This document shows, one piece after another, positions 44,263-53,769 of a DNA stretch of 64,000 bases. Position 1 is the stretch's first letter. Every line of letters starts with the position of its first letter. Position numbers and translations under genes: made by a program. This DNA is from Peribacillus loiseleuriae (GTDB taxonomy: Bacteria > Bacillota > Bacilli > Bacillales > DSM-1321): the NCBI RefSeq assembly GCF_001183985.1, contig NZ_LFZW01000001.1:2243357-2307356 (forward strand), read 5' to 3'. Under the pieces are notes generated by a model. That model had not been told where the DNA came from. It did no database searches and was given only the letters and a program-made list of their open reading frames with translations.

Positions 44263-45483
44263 ATGGCTACTTTATTTTTAGTAATCATATATATGGCGTT
44301 CATTAGCTTAGGATTACCTGATTCAATGTTAGGCGTGGCATGGCCGGTGATGCAATCAGATTATGGTAAGCCGATTGAAACTGCTGGCTTTCTTTTCATG
44401 GTAATTGCAGGTGGTACAATCATCTCAAGTCTAGCTAGCGGAACAGTTATTAAGCGGATGGGAACTGGACATGTCACATTAATTAGTGTTTTTATGACAG
44501 CTGTTGCACTTTTAGGGTTTTCGTTTTCGCCATCCCTCATTTGGCTTATTATATGTGCCGTACCACTAGGCTTAGGTGCAGGAGCTGTCGATGCAGGATT
44601 AAACAACTATGTTGCTACACACTATAAAGCACATCACATGAGCTGGTTACATTGTTTCTGGGGAGTTGGGGCTTCTCTTGGACCTATTATTATGTCCCAG
44701 TTTATCACAGGTCAAAATTCTTGGCGACATGGATATGTAGCCATTGCCGTTATTCAGTTTATGTTGGTCTTGCTCCTCTTTTTTACTCTTCCGTTATGGA
44801 ATCGAGTGGCAAAAAACAGACAGGTTGATTTAAACAGAGAGCATAATGACTCAAAAAGTATTTTGCATGATGAAACAACAGTTCATCATGTGAGACCTTT
44901 ACAAATTAAAGGTGTAAAACTAGCACTCATATCTTTCTTATTTTATTGTGGCGTGGAATCGACAATGGGTTTATGGGGAAGTAGCTATCTTGTAAATGTT
45001 AAGGGCTTATCCGTAGCAATGGCAGCTCAATGGGTTTCCTTGTATTACGCAGGAATTACAGTAGGTAGATTGATTACAGGATTTATAACCTTGAAAGTGA
45101 GTAATCGCATTCTCATTCGTGCAGGACAGATTACAGCATTGATTGGAGCTGCTTTTCTTTTGCTGCCCTTGTCGACTAATTTTTCTCTTGTAGGATTTAT
45201 TTTGGTTGGCTTAGGATTGGCACCGATTTTTCCATGTATGTTACATGAAACACCGGCCCGATTTGGAAAAGAACATTCTCAGTCCATTATGGGCTATCAA
45301 ATGGCATTTGCCTATACAGGGAGTACATTTTTGCCACCGATTCTTGGAATGATTGTATCTTATTCTACAATGGGTATTTACCCCTTTTTTATTACGGCTT
45401 ATATAGTCGCTATGCTTCTTGGTTCAGAAAAAGTAAATACTTTAATGAAATCACGTTCGTTTGAAAGAAATATTAATGCTTAA
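44263..45483 (+). CDS. MFS transporter (sugar permease-like, FucP/YfkF type)
   Basis: The 406-residue protein has 12 hydrophobic spans and family features MAFISLGLPDSMLGVAWPVM, GAGAVDAGLNNYVATHY and HCFWGVGASLGP, typical of fucose/glucose-type MFS permeases. AGGGGGAG precedes the ATG. It follows the ROK gene by 64 bases, so maa, regulator and permease form a sugar-handling unit. Substrate not known. Confidence 0.85.
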   Translation: MATLFLVIIYMAFISLGLPDSMLGVAWPVMQSDYGKPIETAGFLFMVIAGGTIISSLASGTVIKRMGTGHVTLISVFMTAVALLGFSFSPSLIWLIICAVPLGLGAGAVDAGLNNYVATHYKAHHMSWLHCFWGVGASLGPIIMSQFITGQNSWRHGYVAIAVIQFMLVLLLFFTLPLWNRVAKNRQVDLNREHNDSKSILHDETTVHHVRPLQIKGVKLALISFLFYCGVESTMGLWGSSYLVNVKGLSVAMAAQWVSLYYAGITVGRLITGFITLKVSNRILIRAGQITALIGAAFLLLPLSTNFSLVGFILVGLGLAPIFPCMLHETPARFGKEHSQSIMGYQMAFAYTGSTFLPPILGMIVSYSTMGIYPFFITAYIVAMLLGSEKVNTLMKSRSFERNINA

Positions 45484-45719
45484 TGTTATGATTCTCAGTC
45501 TAACAGGGGGGATTAAGTTGTTTTATTGTATAACTGTTATGTAATTATATGATTTAAATGCCACAGAAATGAGATGAGCCAATTTAGTGTTATTATTTAA
45601 AGAAAATGTATCATCTCAATTAGCGATTCAAAATACTTAAATTAAAAAATTATTGTTTAATAATAGGAAACCTAAATTATCATTTAGGCAAATTGCAAAA
45701 AAACTATTGCATCAATGAA

Positions 45720-45767
45720 GGGGTTGTCTTCAAAAGTCAGTATCTACTGGCTTTTGAAGACAACCCC
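45720..45767. terminator. Terminator after the MFS gene
   Basis: A 20-base inverted repeat (GGGGTTGTCTTCAAAAGTCA against its complement, one mismatch) with T-tract lies between convergent genes. Confidence 0.9.
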
Positions 45768-45902
45768 ATTTTTTATCAAATTTTATTACATATAATCCAT
45801 CTTTATTTAAAATTACACTGTTTTATAAACGTCGTGACTTTATTTAAAAGCGTCAAAATTACTTATTGAATAGGTATTGGTTTTGTATCTAAAGGGTTTG
45901 AT

Positions 45903-46574
45903 TTACACCCATTGAACAATTTCACTGAGATTTTTTCTTGTTTTGGGTCTTCTAGGGCCTTCCTTACGATACCCAAAAGCAGCCATTACTGAAGGTTTAA
46001 ATTTCTTGTTTTCTAGTAAACCTTCACTTTCAAGAAGGGAATGCACATCATCAAAGTTGAAACCTTCTATTGGTGTAGAGTCAATGCCAATTTGTGCAGC
46101 CGCCGCCATCATATTTGCTAATGCAATATATGTTTGTTTAGATGACCAATCAAATAAAGTACGCTCATTTTCTAAGAGTTTCAATTTGTTTTCTTGGAAA
46201 TTTTTGAATGATCCAACTAACATTTCGACAAGCTCATCAGGCATTTTTTGAACAGATTTCATATGATTGATAATATATTCCGAATCATATCGAATATCTG
46301 TGCGAGCGAGTATTATGACAAAATGACTTGCTCCTCGCAGTTGACGTTCTGCTCCTGAAGCTATTTTCATTAATCGTTCTCTTAACCTAGGGCTTTGCAC
46401 AATTTAAAATTTCCAAGGTTCAAAACCATATGAACTGGGAGACAATCTTCCTGTTTCTAAAATGAAATTGAAATTTTCCTCTGAAATCTTTTTACATTCA
46501 TCGTATTCTTTTGTGGCAAATCTGAATTGGAATGCATCCAAAATTTCTTGTTTTTTAATCATTGTGTTTAACAT
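45903..46574 (-). pseudogene. Nitroreductase-family protein, interrupted by one nonsense codon
   Basis: The frame is open end to end except for a TAA at 46406-46404. Before it lies the N-terminus with FRFATKEYD (FMN-binding Arg region) and [12 protein letters not shown]. After it, the frame continues IVQSPRLRERLMKIASGAERQL, then NMMAAAAQIGIDSTPIEGF and VMAAFGYRKEG. Homologues have Leu at the stop position (WKFLIV), so TTA became TAA. The ATG at 46574 follows TGAGGTG. The intact enzyme would be a ~223-residue FMN-dependent NAD(P)H nitroreductase. Either a very recent pseudogene or a sequencing error. Confidence 0.88.
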
Positions 46575-46757
46575 ACTACACCTCATTCATTCATTTATTC
46601 AGTTGGGTTATCGTGCATATTTATATATTATAACGATAGACATAAATTTTAAAGTAGTCCTATTTTTATAACATAATCATAAAAATGGGACTATTAGGGG
46701 TAGCGTCACATGCCCATCAAGCTAACGATGTAAACGTCTGACTTCAAATACGTTCCT

Positions 46758-46979
46758 ATGTTAAAAGCAATCTGCAATCAGGATATGGGTATAAGACCAA
46801 GTATTTTTAATAGAGTCTATTTTATAAACATCAACAGGAAAACTATATTTCACGTTTATAATGACAAGGGGTGTGATTTATTGGCGACCTCGCCCGAAAC
46901 AATTAGAAATGTTTATGACAAATACAACGATTGGATATTAGATTACGACAGAAATGAAATAGACGAGATATTCAAATAA
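46758..46979 (+). pseudogene. DUF3885-like protein, C-terminal fragment
   Basis: The 73-residue frame carries GIRPSIFNRVYFININRKTIF, then YDKYNDWILDYDRNEIDEIF (in parts), which I recall as the end of DUF3885 proteins (~200 residues, Bacillus). The N-terminal two thirds are missing and there is no ribosome site before the ATG, so it is a relic. Function of the family is unknown. Confidence 0.55.
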
Positions 46980-47008
46980 AGGATGTCTCCTTGTTCAACT
47001 AACTGGTG

Positions 47009-47035
47009 CGATGTTTAAATAAGGCATCGTTTTTT
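47009..47035 (+). terminator. Short terminator-like hairpin
   Basis: CGATG and CATCG flank 11 bases and are followed by TTTTTTATT, 30 bases past the DUF3885-like fragment. Confidence 0.5.
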
Positions 47036-47109
47036 ATTGTACTAACGAAGCAGAATAGTTTAAGTATCAATTAGGGATATGTGGTAACTTGTATTAAAGG
47101 AGGGATTTG

Positions 47110-47322
47110 ATGAGCGACAAGGAAACCCCAGAGCAACAAAGAGAAAGATTAAGACAACAAGAATTTAAAAACAATCCAACAGGCAACTTGAACGATTCTT
47201 TTAACAGAGCCAACAATGGCAGTCTTGTCGATTTAGTAGGTAGTTTGGGATGGAAAGGTACTGGAATACTTATTCTTGTAATAATATTAGGGTTTATAAT
47301 ATATTCCGTCTTTTTTCGTTAA
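47110..47322 (+). CDS. Small membrane protein (DUF6366-like)
   Basis: The 70-residue protein has a charged N-terminal half (SDKETPEQQRERLRQQEF, NPTGNLNDSFNRANNG) and one C-terminal membrane span (about residues 48-69). It resembles Bacillus DUF6366 proteins as I recall them. GGAGGG precedes the ATG at 47110. No function is known; it stands alone. Confidence 0.65.
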   Translation: MSDKETPEQQRERLRQQEFKNNPTGNLNDSFNRANNGSLVDLVGSLGWKGTGILILVIILGFIIYSVFFR

Positions 47323-47385
47323 AGGGTAGCTATAGCTTGATAAGGGGGTGCTACGGCAGCCTTTTTCTTATTGAACAAACGGGGA
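47323..47385 (+). repeat. Interspersed terminator-like repeat, copy 1
   Basis: AAGGGTAGC...CTTGATAAG...GGCAGCCTTTTTCTTATTGAAC. Related sequences occur at 48226-48290 and 48859-48915, each just after a gene end and each with a CCTTTTT-type tail, so they may double as terminators. Confidence 0.5.
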
Positions 47386-47453
47386 AGATTAGTTGTATGT
47401 AAGAAAAATGCGAAAAAATTCAGAGTATTATAAATCATCTATGGAGGAAGTTT

Positions 47454-48009
47454 ATGAAATTTGTATTTATATTTGGACCTCAAGCAGTTGGTAAAATGAC
47501 AGTAGGGCAGGAATTAGAAAAGATATCTGATTTGAAACTGTTTCACAACCATATGACGATTGAATTACTTGAACCATTTTTCGGATTTAGTCCAGAAATG
47601 TGGAGAATATCAAATCTATTTAGGACGGAAATATTTAAGGCAGTAGCTGAGAGTGAAAAGGAAGGCTTGATATTTACCTATGGATGGGCATTTGACCAAC
47701 AAGAGGATTGGGACTATGTAGACAGTCTCTGTGAAATTTTTAAATCCAAAGGTGCAAGTATTTATTTTGTTGAATTAGAATCTAATATTGACGAGAGACT
47801 GGAACGAAATAAAGTCCACACCGACTTGAACACAAACCAACAAAAAGAAACATTGATTGGTCAGAAAAGGAACTAAAGGAGACAATGAGAAAACACAGAT
47901 TGAACTCTTGCGAGGGTGAAATAAAAAAGAAAATTACATAAAAATAAATAATACTAAATTAAGTGCTATAGAAGTAGCTGAAATAATTTCAGATAGATTT
48001 AATTTATAA
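47454..48009 (+). pseudogene. P-loop kinase-like (AAA/shikimate kinase-like) gene with two frame changes
   Basis: The first frame (to 47876) holds Walker A GPQAVGKMT at residue 8, KLFHNHMTIELLEPFF and YFVELESNIDERLERNK, as in small Bacillus nucleotide-binding kinases (~180 residues). The expected continuation, WSEKELKETMRKHRLNSCEG, then NNTKLSAIEVAEIISDRFNL, is in other frames. One change is near 47855 with a few residues lost, and another lies in an A-rich run near 47925-47935. The final stop is at 48007-48009. Inactive. Confidence 0.75.
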
Positions 48010-48026
48010 TCTTGCGAGTATGTTCA

Positions 48027-48131
48027 TCAACTACCATGAAAATGAACTCCTGTAACTTCGAAAAAAGACAATACCGAAGAAGACCCTTCTCATTCGTTAA
48101 AAAAATGGAGAGAGCCACAAATAATTGAACT
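48027..48131. repeat. 105-bp direct repeat, copy A
   Basis: This segment is nearly identical to 60800-60904 in the same orientation (a few substitutions and single-base length changes in A-runs). It lies just after a broken kinase gene. No terminal inverted repeats were found; on the minus strand it reads LTNEKGLLRYCLF, possibly a transposase tail. Confidence 0.85.
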
Positions 48132-48225
48132 ATAGCTTGGATTGACTGGACTAAGAACCAGTATTGACGGTTCCGAACATTTTCATTCTCTGTGGTGAAG
48201 CGCTGATTTTTGCGCTTCATGGATG

Positions 48226-48290
48226 GCTAACGGGTAGCTTTACTTGAATAAAGAGTAAGCCTTTTTTCTTATGGAAGTAACGGGTAGGAT
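48226..48290 (+). repeat. Interspersed terminator-like repeat, copy 2
   Basis: GCTAACGGGTAGCTTTACTT followed by GAATAA and CCTTTTTTCTTATG. The first 20 bases are identical to copy 3. An 8-base perfect hairpin TGAAGCGC/GCGCTTCA lies just upstream (48196-48219). Confidence 0.55.
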
Positions 48291-48362
48291 AGTTCAAAAA
48301 CAAATTCATTTGTAACATAAATAAATATAACATCGTCTTTATAAGTGAAGGGGGAATTAAAT

Positions 48363-48848
48363 TTGAAGTTTAAACAATTTACAATCCTGTTTATCGTTTC
48401 GTTATTGCTATCTGCTTGCAATACTGGTATAGAGCCAAAGGAATATTTAGGAGAAATATATAGTGTTGCATTAGACTCTATAATGGAACAGGATGAAGCG
48501 TTAAGCAGTGATATGGAATTTATAGCTATTGATATGAGTAATTTCGATGAAGTAAATGAAACTGGTAAAAAAGAAATTTTAAACTACTTCAAGGAAAAAT
48601 ATAAGGTTGAAGTTATGGATGCTACTTTTGAACAACTGAAAGAAATGGGATTATACAATCCAGATACAATGGCTTTGGATGGTGTACTTCTTAGAATAGC
48701 GAAAGTTGATTTTAAATTTAATAATAATATATTTTTTGAGGGTTCTAAGTATCGTTCAGGTGTAGGGGCGGTTGGAGTAGAAGTCACAGTTCATTATAAA
48801 GATGATAATTGGAAATCCAAAGAAGCCAAAATGACTTGGATTAGTTAA
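48363..48848 (+). CDS. Hypothetical lipoprotein
   Basis: The 161-residue protein has an N-terminal signal (KFKQFTILFIVSLLLSAC) with lipobox LLSAC, so it is likely anchored outside the membrane. The rest (EPKEYLGEIYSVALDSIMEQ, then SKYRSGVGAVGVEVTVHYKD) is not recognised beyond small Bacillus lipoproteins. The TTG at 48363 is chosen: AAGGGGGA lies just upstream and the signal peptide starts there. Confidence 0.7.
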   Translation: MKFKQFTILFIVSLLLSACNTGIEPKEYLGEIYSVALDSIMEQDEALSSDMEFIAIDMSNFDEVNETGKKEILNYFKEKYKVEVMDATFEQLKEMGLYNPDTMALDGVLLRIAKVDFKFNNNIFFEGSKYRSGVGAVGVEVTVHYKDDNWKSKEAKMTWIS

Positions 48849-48858
48849 TTGTTATTGT

Positions 48859-48915
48859 GCTAACGGGTAGCTTTACTTCAATAAGGCAGGTTGCTGAGGT
48901 AACCTTTTTCTTAAT
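48859..48915 (+). repeat. Interspersed terminator-like repeat, copy 3
   Basis: GCTAACGGGTAGCTTTACTT then CAATAA, a GGTTGC/GGTAACC hairpin and TTTTTCTTAATT, right after the lipoprotein gene. It probably terminates that gene. Confidence 0.55.
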
Positions 48916-49072
48916 TTTCATATAAAGCTAAGGGAGCATAACGTGTGTCTTTTTCAGCAACTGCTAAACAATGGCTGACAGGCTCGATAAATCCCTGCTG
49001 TTGCTCTGCAATTTTTAAATCTAAAACCTCTTTTTTGTTCGAGTCTGTAATAGCTCGAACCTCAGTAAACAT
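48911..49072 (-). pseudogene. N-terminal fragment of a GNAT (BltD/PaiA-like) acetyltransferase
   Basis: The 53-residue frame reads FTEVRAITDSNKKEVLDL, then QQGFIEPVSHCLAVA and DTRYAPLALYEN, the start of spermidine-type GNAT acetyltransferases such as BltD. The protein should run ~100 residues further but stops within repeat copy 3. It is divergent from a MerR-type gene, as the bltR and bltD genes are associated in B. subtilis. Too short to be active. Confidence 0.6.
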
Positions 49073-49150
49073 AATGTCAAAACTTTTCTTTCATTTGTAT
49101 ATATAACTTAAGGTATATAGTTACTATATAGTCAAGAGAGGAGACTTCGC

Positions 49151-49962
49151 ATGTCTGAAAAATATTTGACAACAGGAAAGTTTGCAAAACTATGTAAGGT
49201 TAATAAGCAAACAGTAATCTATTACGATCAAATTGGCTTGCTAACGCCTACTTATCGCAATAAAAAAGGCTATCGTTTTTATTCATTCCGGCAGTTAGAA
49301 TTATTCAATGTCATTCATCTATTAAAAGAACTTGGGATGTCTTTAGAGGAAATTCAAAGCTATATGGAAAAAAAGTCACCTGAATTATTTTATTCTTTAA
49401 TGATAAAACAAAAGGAAAAAGTGCGCATGAAAAAGAGGGCATTAGACAATTTAGAAAAGATGATGGATGTGAAAATCAGTTTGCTAGAGGAGGCTGAAGA
49501 GACAGATTTCCATCAAATTAGCTTCCTATATTTTCCGGAAAATATTTTGTATTTAAGTCTAAATATAAAAGATATAACAGATGAAGAATTTGCAAAGGTA
49601 GTCACCCAATTCATCAATGAACTAAATGCGATGGGTCTAGATACAGGATTTCAAATCGGGGGCATGACCTTGCGTGAACAAGTATTAGAAGGTGAGTATA
49701 CAAACTACAGCTATCTTTATATGGAGCAGCTAAAGCGAAAAAAAACCAGACGTACTTTGAAACAGCACCGGGAATGTATGCAATTGGCTATCATTTAGGA
49801 AAAGAAGAAAATATTCATCTAACTTATGAACGCCTATTTTCAGAAATTCAACGCAAGAATTATGAAATAGGGGACTATGTAATGGAAGAATATATTTATG
49901 ATGGGGTCGTAAAAAATAACGAGGAGCACTACATTACGAAGATTAGGGTTCATTTGAAATAA
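49151..49962 (+). pseudogene. MerR-family regulator with GyrI-like domain, frameshifted in an A8 run
   Basis: The N-terminal MerR helix-turn-helix is intact (TTGKFAKLCKVNKQTVIYYD, LLTPTYRNKKGYRFYS, coiled coil to ~residue 110) and leads into an effector domain. The first frame stops at 49798. The proper C-terminus (YFETAPGMYAIGYHLGKEEN...KIRVHLK) is in another frame ending at 49962. The shift falls in eight As at 49738-49745. Strong AGGAG precedes the ATG. BltR/BmrR-type regulators bind drugs with this C-terminal domain. Could be phase variation, error or decay. Confidence 0.82.
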
Positions 49963-50494
49963 AATATAAGAGAGATGCTTCTATAAAGATGTCGTTATCA
50001 TAACAATTTATTATCGCAATCCACCATTCGGATACGTTTGAAACATGCGCCCTTATATACTGGATTTCGCCAATCGGTACAACTATCATTCGCTGGTTGG
50101 AGATAATGAAAGTGTCTATAAACGTGAAAATGGATCGCACCTTGGAAAGAGCAAGCTGTTGTGTTTTTCGATACTACCTTAAAAAGTTAATTTTATAAAG
50201 GATTCTATAAAAAAATACAGCAATTATTAGCTTTGATTAAATGAAATGTATACCCCTTCAGCACCCCATGAGTTTTCACATTCACTTGTGCATGTCGAGT
50301 GTGTCGCACATCTTCTATTAAAAGGGCAATTCTCTAATGAGTGACTGCCCTTTTGCTTGTATATGGTATCAATGGTTTTACGAGTTGGGGGAGCGAATCA
50401 ATGTTACAAAATTTTAGTACACTTTCATCACTCTTCGAAGGAGATCCGGGCACTTTATTTAAAATTAGTCACGAGAAAGTGTGTTGCTTAGAAA
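49963..50494. other. Intergenic region with an orphan terminator
   Basis: No supported gene; a 45-codon frame at 50045-50182 has no recognisable features. AAAAGGGCA (50320-50328) and TGCCCTTTT (50346-50354) form a terminator-like hairpin with no gene before it, so a gene may have been lost here. Confidence 0.4.
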
Positions 50495-51964
50495 TTAGGT
50501 TAATAATCCTAGACGGAATCCAGCTGAAACAACTTGGGTACGATTTCTAGCTTTTAACTTTAACATAAGGCTACTTATGTAGTCTCTAATCGTATGCTCG
50601 CTTAGATGGAGGAACTCCCCCATTTTTTTATTATCGTATCCATCTGCTAGGAGAGTTAATACACTTATCTCGCGGTCAGTTAATTCGATATTATTACTTG
50701 GTAAAACATTATGATCGAAATTCTTTAGAAATAATCCTATTCTATTGCAAACTTCCTCTATAAGTTGTAAATCCTCTTGCGTACAATCAAACTCACTTCC
50801 CACCTGGTCTAAAGTCACCCAACCGAGAACTTCTTCGTAATGACATATTGGAGCAACAATTAGTGAAGATAGACTGAATAACTCAATTGTCTCACTTTTT
50901 ACCGAATGTACAGGGTTTTTTATAAATATTGGCTTTCTTGTAATTAGCATGGTATGAAACAACTGATTCGGATATACGTATCCTTGTGTTTTTTGAACCT
51001 TCGATAATTCTTCACCAATAACACCTTTAAACTCACTTGACCAAGGAATATATGCATAGAACACGCATCTTTTGAAGTTAAGGAGCTCTTCGCATCCCTT
51101 TATAATTTTTATGAAGTCATTTCTCCCAGAGTAGCTTATGAGAACTTTATTGAGTTCATCTAGAACTTTAAATTTATTTAGTAAAGTTTTTTCATATTGT
51201 GCATTATTACTAGCGAAAACATTAAAACGAAACAGATAATTTCTGATTGTTTCTTCTTGTTCCTTTTCTAATGTTGTTTTTGGGTAAAGATAGATGCTAG
51301 TTTCACCAACTTTTAATAATAGTGAATGCTCAGATATCTCGTTTAATTGAGCATTGTTTATTTCTACAAGCGGATATAAAGAAATTCTTCGGATCGTTTC
51401 TTGTTCTGTTCTTCCCCAACCAAATATGACAGGGCTAGTTTTATTATGATGCTGAACAAGAACAAGTTGTTGAATCGGAAATAATTCTAAATATGAAAGT
51501 AACAAGCTCTGTGAAGAATGGGAATGAAAATCATCTAAAGTTGTAATAGCATTTTTCCAATTAGAAAATAGGTTAGAAACTTTCGAAGCAATAATAGGTA
51601 AGTAAAACATATACGAATATGCCTTTACGTCCGCTAAATTTTTTAATAAATTGGCAAAACCCTTCTCCAAAATAAGGTGGAATAGGTGTAAGTAATGATA
51701 ATCCAAAATCATTGAATACGTTTGTATCCAATTAGTTAAAAGGGTATCTAAGTCGCTTTGAGCCTTATTTTCATTTGGTTCAGTTAATATTTGCAAAAAT
51801 GAACTTGCGAGAAACTCAACTATAGATTGCTCTTCTTTGGATAGACTAGTTTCTAATCTTATTTGCACATTAATATTCATTTGAAGGGTGGTTTTATTTT
51901 TTTTTAGAAAGATTATAAATTCCTCAAATGATATATCGCTATAGGGAAATGAATCAGGTCGCAC
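50495..51964 (-). CDS. LuxR-type transcriptional regulator with GAF-like domain
   Basis: The 489-residue protein has a C-terminal LuxR/FixJ helix-turn-helix (about residues 425-485: ELTDREISVLTLLADGYDNK, HLSEHTIRDYISSLMLKLKA). A central GAF-like region (about 265-410, with SLIVAPICHYEEVLGWVTLD) and an N-terminal helical region of unknown function precede it. The GTG start at 51964 follows AAAGGAGAG. It is divergent from the MFS-SDR pair downstream and is a plausible activator for them. Confidence 0.85.
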   Translation of the reverse strand: MRPDSFPYSDISFEEFIIFLKKNKTTLQMNINVQIRLETSLSKEEQSIVEFLASSFLQILTEPNENKAQSDLDTLLTNWIQTYSMILDYHYLHLFHLILEKGFANLLKNLADVKAYSYMFYLPIIASKVSNLFSNWKNAITTLDDFHSHSSQSLLLSYLELFPIQQLVLVQHHNKTSPVIFGWGRTEQETIRRISLYPLVEINNAQLNEISEHSLLLKVGETSIYLYPKTTLEKEQEETIRNYLFRFNVFASNNAQYEKTLLNKFKVLDELNKVLISYSGRNDFIKIIKGCEELLNFKRCVFYAYIPWSSEFKGVIGEELSKVQKTQGYVYPNQLFHTMLITRKPIFIKNPVHSVKSETIELFSLSSLIVAPICHYEEVLGWVTLDQVGSEFDCTQEDLQLIEEVCNRIGLFLKNFDHNVLPSNNIELTDREISVLTLLADGYDNKKMGEFLHLSEHTIRDYISSLMLKLKARNRTQVVSAGFRLGLLT

Positions 51965-52444
51965 TTATTATAGTCTCTCCTTTTATGAATAAATTACCTA
52001 TATATTGAGGGGGGGAAATAAGGAATAACCCTTAATTTATAGGATAGTTCTAGCTGGCTGTGACATTGTAAAATAATAAATGTGAACAATATGTGACTAC
52101 TTTCGATTCACGGAATCACTCTTGGGTAAAATTTTATTAATTAAAGACGTTGGGTCTAGTGGTTTTGTATATTAAAAATATGAAGACCCCTCTATTTCTG
52201 TATAAGAAATATCACATCTTCATTAGCATGTAGGAGAGATGCGCTATTTCATTATACCGCAACACGCTTTGACATGTGAAAAATATGCAATGGAACCCAA
52301 TCGAAATATTGAAAAAACTTTTATCAAACGACCGTAATGAAGGAAATTGGAGTGAATTCGTATTCTAATAGAAAGATTTGTTACTATTTTTTCCAATATG
52401 AGGTTAACTTCATGAATAAAGCTTTTAGGGAGATGAACATCTAG
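51965..52444. other. Divergent regulatory region before the MFS/SDR genes
   Basis: About 480 bases between the LuxR-type regulator and the MFS gene. It must hold both promoters; no clear operator or palindrome was recognised. Confidence 0.35.
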
Positions 52445-53721
52445 ATGGGCAAGTCATTAGCTTTGAGCAAAAAAAATAGCTGGGTTCTTTGGGGGATTAT
52501 TGCTTTTTTGTTTTTTGGAAATTTAATTAATTTCTCTGGAAAAAATATAATCGGCCTTTCAGCGGATTTAATTATGAATGATCTTGGTTTGAATGCTAAC
52601 CAATGGGGCTTAGTAGGAAGTGCTTATTATTGGTTGTTTCCAATTGCTGGGATTGTTGGTGCTGCACTTTCTGATCGGTTTGGAACGAAAAAAATACTTT
52701 CCATTCTTATACTATCGTGGGGCATCATACAATTTGGGGCTCTAGCAATTAATGGATTTAGTGCGCTGATCCTATATAGAGTCCTATTAGGAATCTTTCA
52801 AGGTCCGTTTGGTCCAGTTGCAATGAGTCATATCAATAAGTGGTTCCCTGCTGAAAAACGCGGAGTCGCAAGCTCTTTATTTACTTTAGGAGCCACAGCA
52901 GGAGGGTTAGTTTTAGCGCCTGTAATCATTGGGCTTACAACATTTGGCTGGAAAGTTGCTTTTGCCATATTTGGAGGAATAAGTGTAATTTGGGTTCTCC
53001 TATTTATATTTACTACAAAAGAAAGCCCTTCTAGTATAGAACAAAAAGCAGCAACAAAACATGCGGTTGAAAGTAGTATTCAAAAGAAAAGTGGTAAAGA
53101 AGTAGTGAAGGCAATTTTTTCACCAACTTCAATTTTTACATTATTTCTGGCCTTCTCTTCTTTTATATTTGTCGTATGGACGGCAATCTGGATGCCGAAC
53201 TATTTAACTAAAGTAGCGGGTCTGACTTCTAGTCAGATGGGAGTTTCTGTTTCAATAATTGGAATAAGTTCCGCTGCAATAATTTTTCTAGTGTCGATGG
53301 TTTCTGACAAAGTGCTAGCAAAAACACAAAATTGGCGTACATCCCGTGTATTAGTGACGGGTGTATCAGCTGTTATTGGCAGTCTGATGCTTGCTTCTGC
53401 AGTGTTTATACAAAACCCTGTTTGGAATGTCATTGCATTTGGTACAGCTTATGGTTTAACGGGTGCAAACTTTGCAATTGGTCCACAAATCATGATGAGG
53501 CTAGTACCGGAGCGAAGTGGGCTTATGGCAAGTATTTTAATGTCATTTCAAATGTAGGTGGAATGATAGCTCCTGTAGCTACTGGATTTCTTATTGGTTT
53601 ATCAAAAGATAATGTTATTCAAGGATATAATAATTCCATTTTAGTAGTGTCAGGTACAATCCTATTATGTTCAATATTATTCTTGTTGTTTGTTAAACCG
53701 GATGTAAAAAAGCTTGCTTAA
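52445..53721 (+). pseudogene. MFS transporter (ACS/sugar-acid type), one-base frameshift near the C-terminus
   Basis: Twelve-span transporter of the anion:cation symporter group: NFSGKNIIGLSADLIMNDLG, YWLFPIAGIVGAALSDRFG, GPFGPVAMSHINKWFPAEKR and ALFG-like TLGATAGGLVLAP. The first frame ends at 53557 with SGLMASILMSFQM. The expected continuation (FNVISNVGGMIAPVATGFLI ... VKPDVKKLA) is in another frame to 53721. A run of four Ts near 53534 would need to be five, so one T is missing. Substrates of the group are hexonates and hexuronates. Possibly a recent mutation or an error. Confidence 0.82.
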
Positions 53722-53769
53722 TTATATTTTTTGATAAAGACATTTAATTAAAGAGAGGAAGAGTTTATT

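Noticed and set aside
50341..50550. 69-codon plus-strand frame overlapping the end of the LuxR-type gene
   Set aside because: No ribosome site or recognisable motif; it overlaps an orphan terminator and the well-supported LuxR coding region.
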